From the NCBI RefSeq assembly GCF_007828035.1, contig NZ_VITV01000015.1, positions 1-64,000 on the forward strand: DNA of 64,000 nt, read 5' to 3'. Every line of letters begins with the position of its first letter. Within the stretch, counting starts at the first letter, position 1. The position numbers were made by a program, and so were the translations under genes. Origin of the DNA: Nitrospirillum amazonense (GTDB lineage Bacteria > Pseudomonadota > Alphaproteobacteria > Azospirillales > Azospirillaceae). The notes beneath the pieces are model-generated. The model was not told the DNA's origin, made no database searches, and saw only the letters and a program-made list of their open reading frames with translations. Positions 7,452-20,382 of the stretch are shown one piece after another.

Positions 7452-9878
7452 GTGGCTCTCGGCTTTAGAAATCGACTGGTGTTGTTCCTGGTCGCCAGCC
7501 TGGCCGTCGTGCAGCTGGGCACCATGGTCATCCTGTACGGCGTGGCGCGCTCGGCCCTGATCGACACCGGCAAGCAGCAGCTGGTGACCAGCGCCCAGTC
7601 CTTCTCGCGCCATCTGGACACCTTGGCCGGCCATCTGGCGGAAGATGCCAAGATCATGTCGCTGGACTACGCCCTGCGCCAATCCATCGCCGTGCACGAC
7701 AGCGGGACGGCCATCAGCGCGTTGCGCAACTTCGGCCGGCGCGTGGGCGCCAGCCGGATGCTGCTGATCGATCTGGACGGCACCATCGCCGCCGACACCG
7801 CCCGCCCGCGGGAACTGACCGGCCTGGGCCGTTTTGCCTTCCCCGACCTGCTGCCGCTGGCGGGCGAGTCCGGCCGGGCGGCGGCGTCCGGCGTCGTGGA
7901 CGGCGTGCCCTACCGCCTGGTGGTGGTGCCTGTGCTGCTGCCTGACCCCATCGCCTGGATCTGCATCATGGTGCGGGTGGACGACCGCTTCGCGGAGGAG
8001 CTGCGCGCCCTTTCCCCCCTGCGCAAGGACATTGCACTGGCCGGCCAAACGGCGCCCGAGGCGCCCTGGTCCGTGGTGGCCGCCGCCGGCGAGCCCATGG
8101 ATCCGCTGGCGGGAATCGCCGCGCCCGGCCAGATGGCCGCCACCGAACCGCAGCTGCTGACCAAGCACGGCGCCGAATACCTGGTGCTGACCACGCCCAT
8201 TCCCACCGCCCCGGGCAGCCTGCCCATGATGGCCGTGCTGCAATACCCGCTGGACGAGGCGCTGGCCCCCTATCGCAAGATCATGCTGTACATGGGCGCG
8301 CTGATGGCCGGCGGCCTGGTGGCGGCGCTGATCGGCATCGGTCTGATCGCGCGCGGCGTCACCCGCCCGGTGACGGCCCTGGCCGCCGTGGCCCGGCGCA
8401 TCGCCGATGGCGACTACACCCCCCTGCCGCCCGTGCGCACCAGCGATGAGATCGGGCAGCTGACCACGGCCCTGGACGACATGGCCCAGGCCATCGCCGA
8501 CCGTGAGGAGCATATTCGCCACCAGTCGCTGCATGACGCCATCACCGGCCTGCCCAACCGCCTGAATTTGGAGGAACAGGTGGACCAGGCCATCGACCAG
8601 GGCCACGGCGTGGCCCTGCTGCTGGTGGGCTTGGACCGCTTGCGCGAGGTGACCAACACCCTGGGCCACGACCTGGCGGACCGCGTCGCCCGTGACGCCG
8701 GCGACCGCCTGGCCCGCACCCTGGCCGTCAACGGCGCCGGCGACGCGGTGATCGCCCGGGTGTCGGAACACGGCTTCGCCATCCTGCTGGTGGATCGCGA
8801 CGCCGCGGCCGCCCAGGCGCTGGCCCCCACCCTGGTGGCCGCCTTCGATGCGCCCTACAGCGAGGCGCCCTATGGCGAGGCGGAGGTGACCGTGGACCTG
8901 GCGGCCGGCGTGGGCATCGCCGTCTACCCCGACCCCACCCCCGGCGCACCGCCATCCGACACCGCCAGCATTCTGCTGCGCCACGCCGACGTGGCGATGC
9001 TGAATGCCCGCGCGGCCGAGCCTTATGTCCGCCTCTATGACCATGCCGCTGATCCGCATCGGCCGGAGCGGCTGTCGCTGATGGGCGATCTGAAGGTCGC
9101 TATTGAGCAGGACGCCCTGGAACTGGCCTATCAGCCCAAGCTGGAGCCGCAGACCGGCCGCGTGGTGGGGGCGGAGGCGCTGGTGCGCTGGACGCATCCC
9201 CGCCGCGGCTTCGTCCCGCCTGACAGCTTCATCCCCCTGGCGGAAGAGACGGGCGCCATCCGCCACCTGACCCGCTGGGGCTTGCGCCGCGCCCTGCGCC
9301 AGTCCGCCGCCTGGGCGGCGGCGGGCCAGGATCTGCGCATGTCCGTCAACCTGTCGGTCCGCGACCTGGGTGACGCCAGCCTGCCGGATCGCATCGACGC
9401 GCTGCTGGCGGAGACCGGCCTGAACGCGGACCGCCTGATGCTGGAGATCACCGAAAGCGCCATCATGGGTGAGCCGGAGGCCGCCATCGCGATGCTGCGC
9501 CGCCTGGCCGACCGGGGGGTGGAGCTGTCCATCGACGATTTCGGTGTGGGCCAGTCATCCTTCGCCTATCTGCGCCGCCTGCCGGTGCGGGAGATCAAGA
9601 TCGACCGCTCCTTCGTCAAGGCGCTGGATGAGACGGCGGAGGACCAGGCCATCGTCCGCTCCATCATCGAACTTGGTCACAACCTGGGCTACAAGGTCAC
9701 GGCGGAGGGCGTGGAGAACGGCGCCAGCCTGAACCTGCTGGCGGAGATGGGGTGCGACCTGGCCCAGGGCTATTACATCGCCCGCCCCCTCATGCCCGGC
9801 GCCTTTGCCGACTTCCTGGCCAGCCACGCGGCCGGCGAGATCCCCTGGCAGGCCACCCTGCGGGAGGCGCACGCATGA
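7452..9878 (+). CDS. Membrane c-di-GMP protein: sensor, HAMP, degenerate GGDEF, EAL
   Basis: 808 residues from GTG 7452. Order: TM helix at about 10-30, a periplasmic sensor domain to about 275, a second TM helix (about 278-300), HAMP (GLIARGVTRPVTALAAVARR onward), GGDEF and EAL. The GGDEF core reads SEHGF (about 438-442), so cyclase activity is unlikely. The EAL domain keeps its catalytic set: EALVRW (E about 575), MSVNLSV, LEITES, SIDDFGVG, EIKIDRSF, TAEGVE and LAQGYYIARPL. It should therefore hydrolyse c-di-GMP. Its sensor faces the same compartment as the cupredoxin encoded just upstream. The stop overlaps the next start (ATGA). Confidence 0.93.
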   Translation: MALGFRNRLVLFLVASLAVVQLGTMVILYGVARSALIDTGKQQLVTSAQSFSRHLDTLAGHLAEDAKIMSLDYALRQSIAVHDSGTAISALRNFGRRVGASRMLLIDLDGTIAADTARPRELTGLGRFAFPDLLPLAGESGRAAASGVVDGVPYRLVVVPVLLPDPIAWICIMVRVDDRFAEELRALSPLRKDIALAGQTAPEAPWSVVAAAGEPMDPLAGIAAPGQMAATEPQLLTKHGAEYLVLTTPIPTAPGSLPMMAVLQYPLDEALAPYRKIMLYMGALMAGGLVAALIGIGLIARGVTRPVTALAAVARRIADGDYTPLPPVRTSDEIGQLTTALDDMAQAIADREEHIRHQSLHDAITGLPNRLNLEEQVDQAIDQGHGVALLLVGLDRLREVTNTLGHDLADRVARDAGDRLARTLAVNGAGDAVIARVSEHGFAILLVDRDAAAAQALAPTLVAAFDAPYSEAPYGEAEVTVDLAAGVGIAVYPDPTPGAPPSDTASILLRHADVAMLNARAAEPYVRLYDHAADPHRPERLSLMGDLKVAIEQDALELAYQPKLEPQTGRVVGAEALVRWTHPRRGFVPPDSFIPLAEETGAIRHLTRWGLRRALRQSAAWAAAGQDLRMSVNLSVRDLGDASLPDRIDALLAETGLNADRLMLEITESAIMGEPEAAIAMLRRLADRGVELSIDDFGVGQSSFAYLRRLPVREIKIDRSFVKALDETAEDQAIVRSIIELGHNLGYKVTAEGVENGASLNLLAEMGCDLAQGYYIARPLMPGAFADFLASHAAGEIPWQATLREAHA

Positions 9879-11134
9879 GCCAGCGCATCGGCGTACGGCC
9901 TTTCCTTCTGGCCGCCGGTGCGATGCTGCTGGCCGCGCCTCCCACCCAAGCGGCGGACGGCTTTCCGGATATCGAGTTCCACGGCCTGCTGGATGCGCGG
10001 GTGGCGCGGACCCCCGATGACCGCAGCACCTTCGACGGCGGCCTGGGCAAGCTGCGCACCGGTGGCGACCCGGGAGCGCGCACCACAACGCTGGAAGAGG
10101 CGTCGCTGATGGCGACCGCCCACCTGATCCCTGGCCTTGACGTCTACACCCATGTTCGGGCGGAGGGGGAGCAGCGCACGGCGGTGGACATCATCGAGGC
10201 CTTCGTCCGCTGGCGCCCCGCGCCCACCGGGCCCTTGTCCTGGCAGCTGAAGGCCGGCGCCTTCTTCCCGCCCATCTCCCTGGAAAACGACGGCATCGCC
10301 TGGACCAGCCGCTACACCCTGACGCCTAGCGCCATCAACAGCTGGGTAGGGGAGGAACTGCGCACCGAAGGGTCGGAGGTCACGCTCACCTGGCGGCCGG
10401 ACGGACCGGGCGGCAGCCGTTTCGACCTGATCGGCGCCGTCTTCGCCGGCAATGACGGCACGGGCGAGATGCTGGACTATCGCGGCTGGGCCTTGATCGA
10501 GCGGCCGGCCGGCCTGCTGGACAAGTTGCGCCTGCCGGACGAGGTGCCCAAGCACCAGCACCGCAGCCCGCCCGCCAGCTTCCAGCCCTTCGCGGAGATC
10601 GACCACCAGCCGGGCTTTTATGTCGGCGGGCGTTGGACTGACCCGCTGGGGGGCGAGCTGTCCTACCTGCACTGGGACAACCGGGGCGACCCCAGCGTCA
10701 CCAACGGCAAGGGCTACGCCTGGGACACCGACTTCGACAGTGTCGGCTACAGGATCACGCCGGCACAGGGCCTGACCCTGCTGGCCCAGGCCATGCGCGG
10801 TGGCACCAGCATCTACCCCACCGCCGCCAGTGAGAGCGATGGCCACTTCCAGGCGCTTTACCTGCTGGCCAGCCAGGAATGGGGCCGATTCCGCCTCAGC
10901 GGGCGCTTCGACGCCTTCGGCACGCACGAGGATACGCCCGTCACCACCCGCCCCCATTTCGATGAGCACGGCAAAGCCTACACCGCCGCCATGTCGTACC
11001 GCCCCCTGGCCTGGATGCGCTGGACCTTGGAATGGGTGCATGTCGATAGCCGCCGGCAGCAGCGCCTGAACGTCGACCTGCCCATCGAGGCGCACGAAAA
11101 CCAGGCGCAGCTAGGCGTCCGGCTGTTCTTCTGA
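9875..11134 (+). CDS. Outer-membrane beta-barrel/porin-like protein, third gene of the cupredoxin-EAL operon
   Basis: 419 residues. The start at 9875 overlaps the EAL stop by 4 bases. A signal peptide is clear (RPFLLAAGAMLLAAPPTQAAD, cleavage near residue 27). The mature part alternates polar and hydrophobic residues, is rich in Trp, Gly and Tyr, and ends LGVRLFF; the terminal Phe is the usual signal for outer membrane assembly. I cannot name a family with certainty; it looks like a porin-type or OprB-like barrel of unknown substrate. Coupling to a c-di-GMP phosphodiesterase and a cupredoxin suggests one envelope sensing or redox unit. Confidence 0.75.
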   Translation: MSQRIGVRPFLLAAGAMLLAAPPTQAADGFPDIEFHGLLDARVARTPDDRSTFDGGLGKLRTGGDPGARTTTLEEASLMATAHLIPGLDVYTHVRAEGEQRTAVDIIEAFVRWRPAPTGPLSWQLKAGAFFPPISLENDGIAWTSRYTLTPSAINSWVGEELRTEGSEVTLTWRPDGPGGSRFDLIGAVFAGNDGTGEMLDYRGWALIERPAGLLDKLRLPDEVPKHQHRSPPASFQPFAEIDHQPGFYVGGRWTDPLGGELSYLHWDNRGDPSVTNGKGYAWDTDFDSVGYRITPAQGLTLLAQAMRGGTSIYPTAASESDGHFQALYLLASQEWGRFRLSGRFDAFGTHEDTPVTTRPHFDEHGKAYTAAMSYRPLAWMRWTLEWVHVDSRRQQRLNVDLPIEAHENQAQLGVRLFF

Positions 11135-11147
11135 GGACACCCCTGCA

Positions 11148-11732
11148 TCAGACAGCGAAAGCCGGCTCCGCCAAGCGCAGGGCGTGGACACGCACGTCGG
11201 CCGGCCAGCCCCGGCTGTGGGCCTCCAGCCCCAGGCGATCGCCGGCGAACAGGGCGCGCGCCGCCTCCTCAAAGCCGGTGCGGTCGCCGGCCATGGTGGA
11301 CATGAAGCGGTAGGCGGCCTCTTGCGCCTGGCGCACACGGTCGGCGCCTTCGTTGGCGTGGCGGGCGGCGTCCACCAGCTTGCGCAGGGCGACGGAGGCC
11401 CCGCCCGGCTGGCTGTTCAGCCATTCCCAATGGCGGGGCAGCAGCGTGACCTCGCGCGCCACCACGCCCAGCTTGGGACGGCCCGGCCGGGCGGGTGCCG
11501 GTGCCAGGTCAGCCGGGAACACCGGCGCCAGGCGGCCGCGCACCGCCTCCACAGGCCCGCGCAAATCCACATCCACGGCCCGGCCCGTCGCCTCGTTGAA
11601 GATGAAGATCAGGCCGTCGTCGCCCGCGTCCTGCGCCGCCTTGGCCGCCAGCGCCGCCTCCACCAGCGTGCCGGTGGCAAGAAAGCGGGTACCCGCGAAA
11701 GCGGTGCAGCGCATGTGCGGATCCAGGCCCAT
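11148..11732 (-). CDS. DUF2239 family protein
   Basis: 194 residues from 11732, where GGAGG lies 5 nt before ATG; ATG 11750 is in frame but has no such site. The features of DUF2239 are visible: FAGTRFLATGTL at the N-terminus, FIFNEATGRAVDVDLRG, PGRPKLGVVAREVTLLPRHWEWL in the middle, and GGASVALRKLVDAAR. The family is cytosolic and of unknown function. It is convergent with the barrel gene, with only 13 nt between the stops. Confidence 0.88.
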   Translation of the reverse strand: MGLDPHMRCTAFAGTRFLATGTLVEAALAAKAAQDAGDDGLIFIFNEATGRAVDVDLRGPVEAVRGRLAPVFPADLAPAPARPGRPKLGVVAREVTLLPRHWEWLNSQPGGASVALRKLVDAARHANEGADRVRQAQEAAYRFMSTMAGDRTGFEEAARALFAGDRLGLEAHSRGWPADVRVHALRLAEPAFAV

Positions 11733-11810
11733 CACGTCCTCCATTCCCATGAACGACGCGATACCTAGGCCCGAAGGATATGAAAGTCAATAATACCCGG
11801 GTAAAATAAG

Positions 11811-14036
<2,226 letters not shown>

Positions 14037-14040
14037 GGCC

Positions 14041-14784
14041 TCAAGGTAGGCTGCGTCGTGCCACTTTTCCAGGCCGCTTGGCGGCTTTTGCGGGGGGCAG
14101 CCCTTTCGCGCCCCCCTCCTCGTCGCGCCCGGCGTTGCTGGCGTTGGCCCCGCTGCGCGCCAGCGCCTTGGACAGGGGCTCCCACGCCGCGGCCATGGCC
14201 TCGCTTTCCGTCCCGTCCTCGCGCGCCATGGACTTCAGCGTGGCCAGGAAGTCACTGGCCAGACAGGCGGTGTTGGGCACGCCGCTGGTGAACTCGGTTC
14301 CGTCAGGGAACACCACCAGCACGCGCAGGCGCACCATGGGGAAGCGCGCCTTCATGATGTGAATCAGCGGCTGGACCTGAACCACCGGGTTCACGAAGAA
14401 GCCGACCCGGCCGCTGGCCGCCAGGTAGCGCCACTGCCCCGCCTTGGTCTGGGCGCTGATGCGGCCACCCATGTCGGCCGGCGCGCTCATCACCATCAGC
14501 ACGCTGGCCGGCAGGCGGATCAGGTGGTCGACACGCAGCGCCTTGCCCTGCTTGTCCCGGATGTAGATGCCATGCACCACGGAATAGCCGGCGTCGTCCA
14601 GCGCCAGCTTGCGCCGGTAGGCCTCGGCGTTGTAGCGCCGGCGCGACAGGGTGCGGGTCTTGGGCCGCAGGGCCCACATCACCACCAGCATGAGCACGAT
14701 GATGACGAGCGCCACCGTGCCGATGGTGACCATCTGGCTGACGCCCATGAGCTGGGGGGCCTGATCGCTGATATCTTGCGCCAT
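14041..14784 (-). CDS. NERD-like domain protein with one membrane anchor
   Basis: 247 residues. One TM helix at about 18-38 ([21 protein letters not shown]) is followed by a cytosolic domain with the layout of the nuclease-related NERD fold: [10 protein letters not shown], then VDHLIRLP, then GGRISA and GQWRYLA. In active NERD proteins an ExK motif follows the second strand; here that place reads MVMSAPAD, so nuclease activity looks lost. The tail (about 200-247) is low-complexity and basic. It is the first gene of a unit with uvrB (4 nt gap). Function is unknown; the NERD assignment rests on pattern only. Confidence 0.6.
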   Translation of the reverse strand: MAQDISDQAPQLMGVSQMVTIGTVALVIIVLMLVVMWALRPKTRTLSRRRYNAEAYRRKLALDDAGYSVVHGIYIRDKQGKALRVDHLIRLPASVLMVMSAPADMGGRISAQTKAGQWRYLAASGRVGFFVNPVVQVQPLIHIMKARFPMVRLRVLVVFPDGTEFTSGVPNTACLASDFLATLKSMAREDGTESEAMAAAWEPLSKALARSGANASNAGRDEEGGAKGLPPAKAAKRPGKVARRSLP

Positions 14785-14850
14785 GCCGGTTGATTACCCC
14801 ATCCGCGCCCAACCTGTCATCCCGGGCGCTCGGCCAGCCGCGCATCTTAA

Positions 14851-16167
<1,317 letters not shown>

Positions 16168-16190
16168 GCATCGGCTTCATAGCGAACGGC

Positions 16191-16220
16191 AACGGCCGCT
16201 CCAGCGATGGGGCGGCCGTT
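16191..16220 (+). terminator. Terminator after aspC
   Basis: AACGGCCGC (16191-16199) and GCGGCCGTT (16212-16220) form a perfect 9-bp stem followed by TCTATTT. Confidence 0.8.
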
Positions 16221-16262
16221 TCTATTTCCACCGGGCCCGGCTGGCAGGCCCGGCCCGCCGAC

Positions 16263-16817
16263 CTATTTGGGACTCCAACGCGGGCTATCCGGCGATTCCG
16301 CCGGGGTGCGCAGGGGCTGGGCCAGGACGACCACCCAGATGTAGGCGTCGTTGGGGCCGTTGGGCGCGGGGTTGGCCACACGGGCCACGCCCACGTCGGT
16401 CATGCCCGGGGTGGCCAGGGCGCCAACGGTGGAGCCGGTGTCCTGCCAGATGGCCAGTGGCTGGCCGGGGTCCCCCGACGCCCGCGCCTCCAGCGCGATA
16501 TCCTGCATGGGGACGTACAGCGAGTGGATCAGGCCCTGGCGCAGGTCCGGCGTCTGCGTCCCGCTGGCCAGCGCCATGGCCCGGGCGGCGGCGGCGTCAT
16601 CCAGCACCGGCTGGCGGCTGAGCGCCGGCAGCCCGGCCTGGATGCGCGTCTTCTGCAGGAAGTCGACCAGCGTCTCCGCCGCCTGTCGGTCAGCGGCGTT
16701 CATCGTGACGGGCGTGCCGGCGGGGACGGCCGCCACCGCCTGGTTGAACAGAACATCCACCGCACCACCCGACGCCAGCAGGGCGGTCGTGAGCATCAGG
16801 GTCTTCAGGACGCGCAT
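16263..16817 (-). CDS. Secreted CAP/SCP-like domain protein
   Basis: 184 residues. ATG 16817 is preferred to ATG 16829 because GGAG lies 6 nt before it. A signal peptide covers about residues 1-30. The body looks like a CAP (SCP/PR1) domain: an N-terminal helix ETLVDFLQKTRIQAGLPAL, then LDDAAAARAMALAS, and a C-terminal part TDVGVARVANP plus YIWVVVLAQP, the usual end strand. The CAP histidines are not evident, so a metal-binding or lytic role is doubtful. It would be periplasmic or secreted. The gene is convergent with aspC. Confidence 0.6.
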   Translation of the reverse strand: MRVLKTLMLTTALLASGGAVDVLFNQAVAAVPAGTPVTMNAADRQAAETLVDFLQKTRIQAGLPALSRQPVLDDAAAARAMALASGTQTPDLRQGLIHSLYVPMQDIALEARASGDPGQPLAIWQDTGSTVGALATPGMTDVGVARVANPAPNGPNDAYIWVVVLAQPLRTPAESPDSPRWSPK

Positions 16818-17435
16818 GGGGTACTCCATTCTTATTTGTCGTGTTGGGCGGCCCCACCGTCGGCGGGAATACCAGCCATCGCCGATCGCGATCTAAACCC
16901 AGCTTAGGATGTGAGTGTGGCGGAAAATCGACCATGGGTGGCAAGGCATACTTGCGTATGAGCTTGGTCCGCCTTGGTGATTCTTTCCCGGCGTTCAAGT
17001 CCGCCCCAGGGAATCCGTCGAAAACGGCGTGCGCGCCAAGTTTTACACAACGGCCGGACGCGGTCGGGGCCCAACCCTGTCAATCCCTTTTTTGCCTATA
17101 ATGAACTATTTGTTAGATATTGACAGACCATGTTTCCATAAAAATCAATATGTTAGTGTTTTGTGCCTATTTTATAGGCAAAATCCTGAAAGCCTTGCGG
17201 CGCCTGCGTCGGCACACGCTATCAAAGGCTTTTCCGCAAACTTATCCACAGCTTCCGTGGACTACGGCAGCGTTTTCCCCACCCCCTCGGACGGGGGATG
17301 ATTCGTTCCCCTTTACCCCGGAAGCGATAGGGGAGACCGGACGTTTTCCAGCCGGGCCGCCGCACAACCGGGGGAGCGCGAACGCGACGCGATGGCCATT
17401 GACCCGAGGCCGGCAATGGGCAGAGTGTCCGCCCC
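16818..17435. other. AT-rich intergenic region with one DnaA box before uvrC
   Basis: 618 bases between divergent starts, clearly more AT-rich than its surroundings at 17085-17185. It holds a poly-T/GCCTATA element (17088-17100), a GCCTAT-TTT-ATAGGC hairpin (17165-17179) that repeats the same hexamer inverted, a perfect DnaA box TTATCCACA (17242-17250) and a near-match TTTTACACA (17041-17049). No protein-coding frame is convincing. It may only be the promoter region of uvrC and the CAP-like gene. Confidence 0.5.
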
Positions 17436-19436
17436 ATGGCCATGACCGACACCACCCCCGACACACCTGTTGAAACGCCCGAGCCCGTCCCCGCCGAAGC
17501 GGTGCCGGCCGAGGCGGTGCCCTCAGGGGCCACACCACCTGAGGCCGCACCACCAGAGGCCACCCCAAAGGTGCGCCGCCGCACGGTGGCCGACCTGAAC
17601 CGGGGCGTGGAGACCATCAAGGCCTACCTGCGCACCCTGCCGGTGACGCCCGGCGTCTACCGCATGATGAACGAGGGCGGCGACGTCCTGTATGTGGGCA
17701 AGGCGCGCAACCTGAAACGCCGAGTGGCCAACTACACCGTGCCGGCCAAGCTGCCGGTGCGGCTGCAGCGCATGGTGGCCGAGACGGTAACCATGGAGTT
17801 CGTCACGACCCATACCGAGGTCGAGGCGCTGCTGCTGGAATCCAACCTGATCAAGCGTCTCATGCCGCGGTACAACGTGCTGCTGCGCGATGACAAAACC
17901 TTCCCCCACATCATGATCACCCGGGATCATGACTACCCGGCCCTGATCAAGCACCGGGGCGCGCGGGACCGGGCCGGCGACTATTTCGGGCCCTTCGCCT
18001 CGGCCGGCGCGGTCAACCGCACCATCACCGCCCTGCAGCGCGCCTTCCTGCTGCGCAACTGCACCGACAGCGTCTTTTCCACCCGCACCCGCCCCTGCCT
18101 GCAGTTCCAGATCAAGCGCTGCACCGCCCCTTGCGTCGGCCGCGTCAACCGCGCGCAGTATGGCGAGCAGGTGGACGAGGCAGCGGCCTTCCTGGCGGGC
18201 AAGAGCCGCGACATCCAGACCCGCATGGCCACCGCCATGATGGAGGCGTCCGAGGCGCTGGACTTCGAGACCGCCGCCAAGATGCGCGACCGCATCCGGG
18301 CGCTGACCGCCATCCAGGCCCATCAGGACATCAATGTCGAGGGCATGGAGGACGCCGACATCATCGCCGCCTACCAGGACGGGGGCAGCACCTGCATCCA
18401 GGTGTTCTTCTTCCGCGGCGGGCGCAACAACGGCAACCGCGCCTACTTCCCCAGCCATGACAAGAACCAGGGCACAGCGGAGGTGCTGTCCGCCTTCATC
18501 GCCCAGTTCTACGACAACCGCGCCGCCCCCGGCCTGGTGCTGATCAGCGAAGACGCGGAGGAGCAGGAGCTGCTGGCCGAGGCCCTGACCTTGCGGGCCG
18601 GCCGCAAGGTGGAGCTGGCCGTGCCCAAGCGCGGCGACAAGAAGCGCCTGATGGACCACGCCCTGACCAACGCGCGCGAGGCCCACGGCCGCCGCCTGTC
18701 GGAAACGGGCAGCCAGGCCAAGCTGTTGGCCGGCGTGGCCGAGCTGTTCGGGCTAGAGGCGCCGCCCACCCGCATCGAGATCTACGACAACAGCCACATC
18801 CAGGGCGCCCACCCCATCGGTGGCATGGTGGTGGCGGGGCCCGACGGCTTCATCAAGAACGCCTACCGCAAGTTCAACATCCGCGACCCCAAGGCCGCGG
18901 GCGACGACTTCGCCATGATGCGCGAGGTGCTGACCCGCCGCTTCGAGCGCGCGCTGAAGGAAGATCCGGAGCGCACGGGCGACACTTGGCCGGACTTGCT
19001 GCTGATCGATGGCGGCGAGGGCCAGCTGGGCGTGGTGGTGGAGGTGCTGGCCGAGCTGGGCCTGTCCGACATCGCCCTGGTGGGCATCGCCAAGGGCCCC
19101 GACCGCGACGCGGGGCGCGAGCGTTTCTTCATGCCGGGCCGGGCGCCCTTCGGCATGGATCCGCGCGACCCCGTGCTCTATTTCCTGCAGCGCCTGCGCG
19201 ACGAGGCCCACCGCTGGGCCATCGGCAGCCATCGCCAGCGTCGGGAAAAGGCCATCAGCGCCAGCCCGCTGGACGAGGTGGCGGGCATTGGACCCAAGCG
19301 CAAGAAGGCCCTGTTGCTGCATTTCGGCTCCGCCCAGGCCGTTTCGCGCGCAGGACTGGCCGACTTGCGCGCGGTGGACGGGATATCGGACGCCGTGGCC
19401 AAAATCATCTATGACCACTTCCATCCGGACGGCTAA
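17436..19436 (+). CDS. uvrC: Excinuclease ABC subunit C
   Basis: 666 residues, longer than usual because the first 45 are a Pro/Glu/Ala-rich stretch with repeats of the type PAEAV and PPEA. The GIY-YIG nuclease domain follows ([20 protein letters not shown], about 70-90), then a cysteine-containing middle ([17 protein letters not shown]), the UVR motif ([16 protein letters not shown]), the RNase H-like second nuclease ([21 protein letters not shown]) and C-terminal helix-hairpin-helix motifs. It makes both incisions in nucleotide excision repair together with UvrB. The real start could be a few codons downstream, since no good ribosome site precedes 17436. It heads the group uvrC-pgsA-moaD-moaE. 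Confidence 0.97.
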   Translation: MAMTDTTPDTPVETPEPVPAEAVPAEAVPSGATPPEAAPPEATPKVRRRTVADLNRGVETIKAYLRTLPVTPGVYRMMNEGGDVLYVGKARNLKRRVANYTVPAKLPVRLQRMVAETVTMEFVTTHTEVEALLLESNLIKRLMPRYNVLLRDDKTFPHIMITRDHDYPALIKHRGARDRAGDYFGPFASAGAVNRTITALQRAFLLRNCTDSVFSTRTRPCLQFQIKRCTAPCVGRVNRAQYGEQVDEAAAFLAGKSRDIQTRMATAMMEASEALDFETAAKMRDRIRALTAIQAHQDINVEGMEDADIIAAYQDGGSTCIQVFFFRGGRNNGNRAYFPSHDKNQGTAEVLSAFIAQFYDNRAAPGLVLISEDAEEQELLAEALTLRAGRKVELAVPKRGDKKRLMDHALTNAREAHGRRLSETGSQAKLLAGVAELFGLEAPPTRIEIYDNSHIQGAHPIGGMVVAGPDGFIKNAYRKFNIRDPKAAGDDFAMMREVLTRRFERALKEDPERTGDTWPDLLLIDGGEGQLGVVVEVLAELGLSDIALVGIAKGPDRDAGRERFFMPGRAPFGMDPRDPVLYFLQRLRDEAHRWAIGSHRQRREKAISASPLDEVAGIGPKRKKALLLHFGSAQAVSRAGLADLRAVDGISDAVAKIIYDHFHPDG

Positions 19437-19494
19437 ACTCCACCTTCAAGAGACCGCCGCCCCGCCGTGCCGCCTGAAATCGCCGGACCGCTTC

Positions 19495-20124
19495 ATGCTG
19501 ACCAGCCTGCCCAACCTGTTGACCCTGTCGCGGATCGCGCTGATTCCCGTCATCCTGGCCCTGCTGTGGTTCCCGGCGACGTGGACGGCGTGGACTGCCG
19601 CCGGGCTGTTCGCCCTGGCCGGCATCACCGACTATTTTGACGGCTACCTGGCGCGGGCGTGGCACGAAGAATCCATCATCGGCCGCTTCCTGGACCCCAT
19701 TGCCGACAAGCTGCTGGTGGCGGCGGTGCTGTTCCTGCTGGTGGCCGACCACAAAATCGCCGGCCATGCGGTGCTGCCAGCCGTCATCATCCTGCTGCGC
19801 GAGGTGATGGTGTCGGGCCTGCGGGAGTTCCTGGCCGGCCTGCGCGTGGGCGTTCCGGTCTCGCGCCTGGCCAAGTGGAAGACCGCTATCCAGCTGATGG
19901 CCATCGGCTGGCTGATCGTGGGCGACCATGGCCCCGACTGGCTGTATGTCCGCCCCATCGGGGAGGTCGGCCTGTGGGCCGCCGCAGTGCTGACCCTGAT
20001 CACCGGCTGGGATTATCTGCGCGCCGGCCTGCGCCACATGCTAGCCCCGGTGGGCGCCCCCACCCAGGTGGAGCCGGCGGCGCCTAAGGCGCCGGCCGCC
20101 ACCCCTGTGCGCACGGGGGCCTGA
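19495..20124 (+). CDS. pgsA: CDP-diacylglycerol--glycerol-3-phosphate 3-phosphatidyltransferase
   Basis: 209 residues with about five membrane helices. The CDP-alcohol phosphotransferase signature is complete: D46, D49-G50-x2-A53-R54, G63, D67 and D71 (DYFDGYLAR...GRFLDPIAD). The start NLLTLSRI is typical. It makes phosphatidylglycerophosphate, the committed step to phosphatidylglycerol and cardiolipin, in the inner membrane. It lies 58 nt after uvrC; this order is common in alphaproteobacteria. The C-terminal 25 residues are an Ala/Pro tail not needed by the family. Confidence 0.95.
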   Translation: MLTSLPNLLTLSRIALIPVILALLWFPATWTAWTAAGLFALAGITDYFDGYLARAWHEESIIGRFLDPIADKLLVAAVLFLLVADHKIAGHAVLPAVIILLREVMVSGLREFLAGLRVGVPVSRLAKWKTAIQLMAIGWLIVGDHGPDWLYVRPIGEVGLWAAAVLTLITGWDYLRAGLRHMLAPVGAPTQVEPAAPKAPAATPVRTGA

Positions 20125-20129
20125 CCGCC

Positions 20130-20381
20130 ATGCGCATCCTCTATTTCGCCTGGCTGCGCGCCAAGATCGGCACCGCGGAGGAAGAGGTGGCGCCGCCCGC
20201 CGGTGTGGCCACCACCGGTGACCTGATCACCTGGCTGCAGTCGCGCGGGCCCCACTATGCCGACGCGCTGGCCAACCGCGCGGTGGTCAAGGTGGCGGTG
20301 AACCAGGATTATGTTGGCATGGACCACCCCCTGGCGCCGGGGGATGAGGTCGCCCTGTTCCCGCCCGTGACCGGGGGCTGA
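20130..20381 (+). CDS. moaD: Molybdopterin synthase small subunit
   Basis: 83 residues with the ubiquitin-like fold pattern and the essential C-terminal Gly-Gly (PPVTGG), which is thiocarboxylated to carry sulfur. Starts MRILYFAWLRAKIG, typical of the family. It begins 5 nt after pgsA and is followed after 1 nt by moaE, its partner in converting precursor Z to molybdopterin. The cofactor serves enzymes such as MsrP of this window. Confidence 0.95.
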   Translation: MRILYFAWLRAKIGTAEEEVAPPAGVATTGDLITWLQSRGPHYADALANRAVVKVAVNQDYVGMDHPLAPGDEVALFPPVTGG

Positions 20382-20382
20382 C

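Noticed and set aside
9875-11134. Naming the barrel gene as a specific porin such as OprB
   Set aside because: Signal peptide and terminal Phe support a barrel but no diagnostic family motif is visible.
17085-17260. Replication origin
   Set aside because: Only one perfect DnaA box and no replication genes nearby; kept only as a weak finding.
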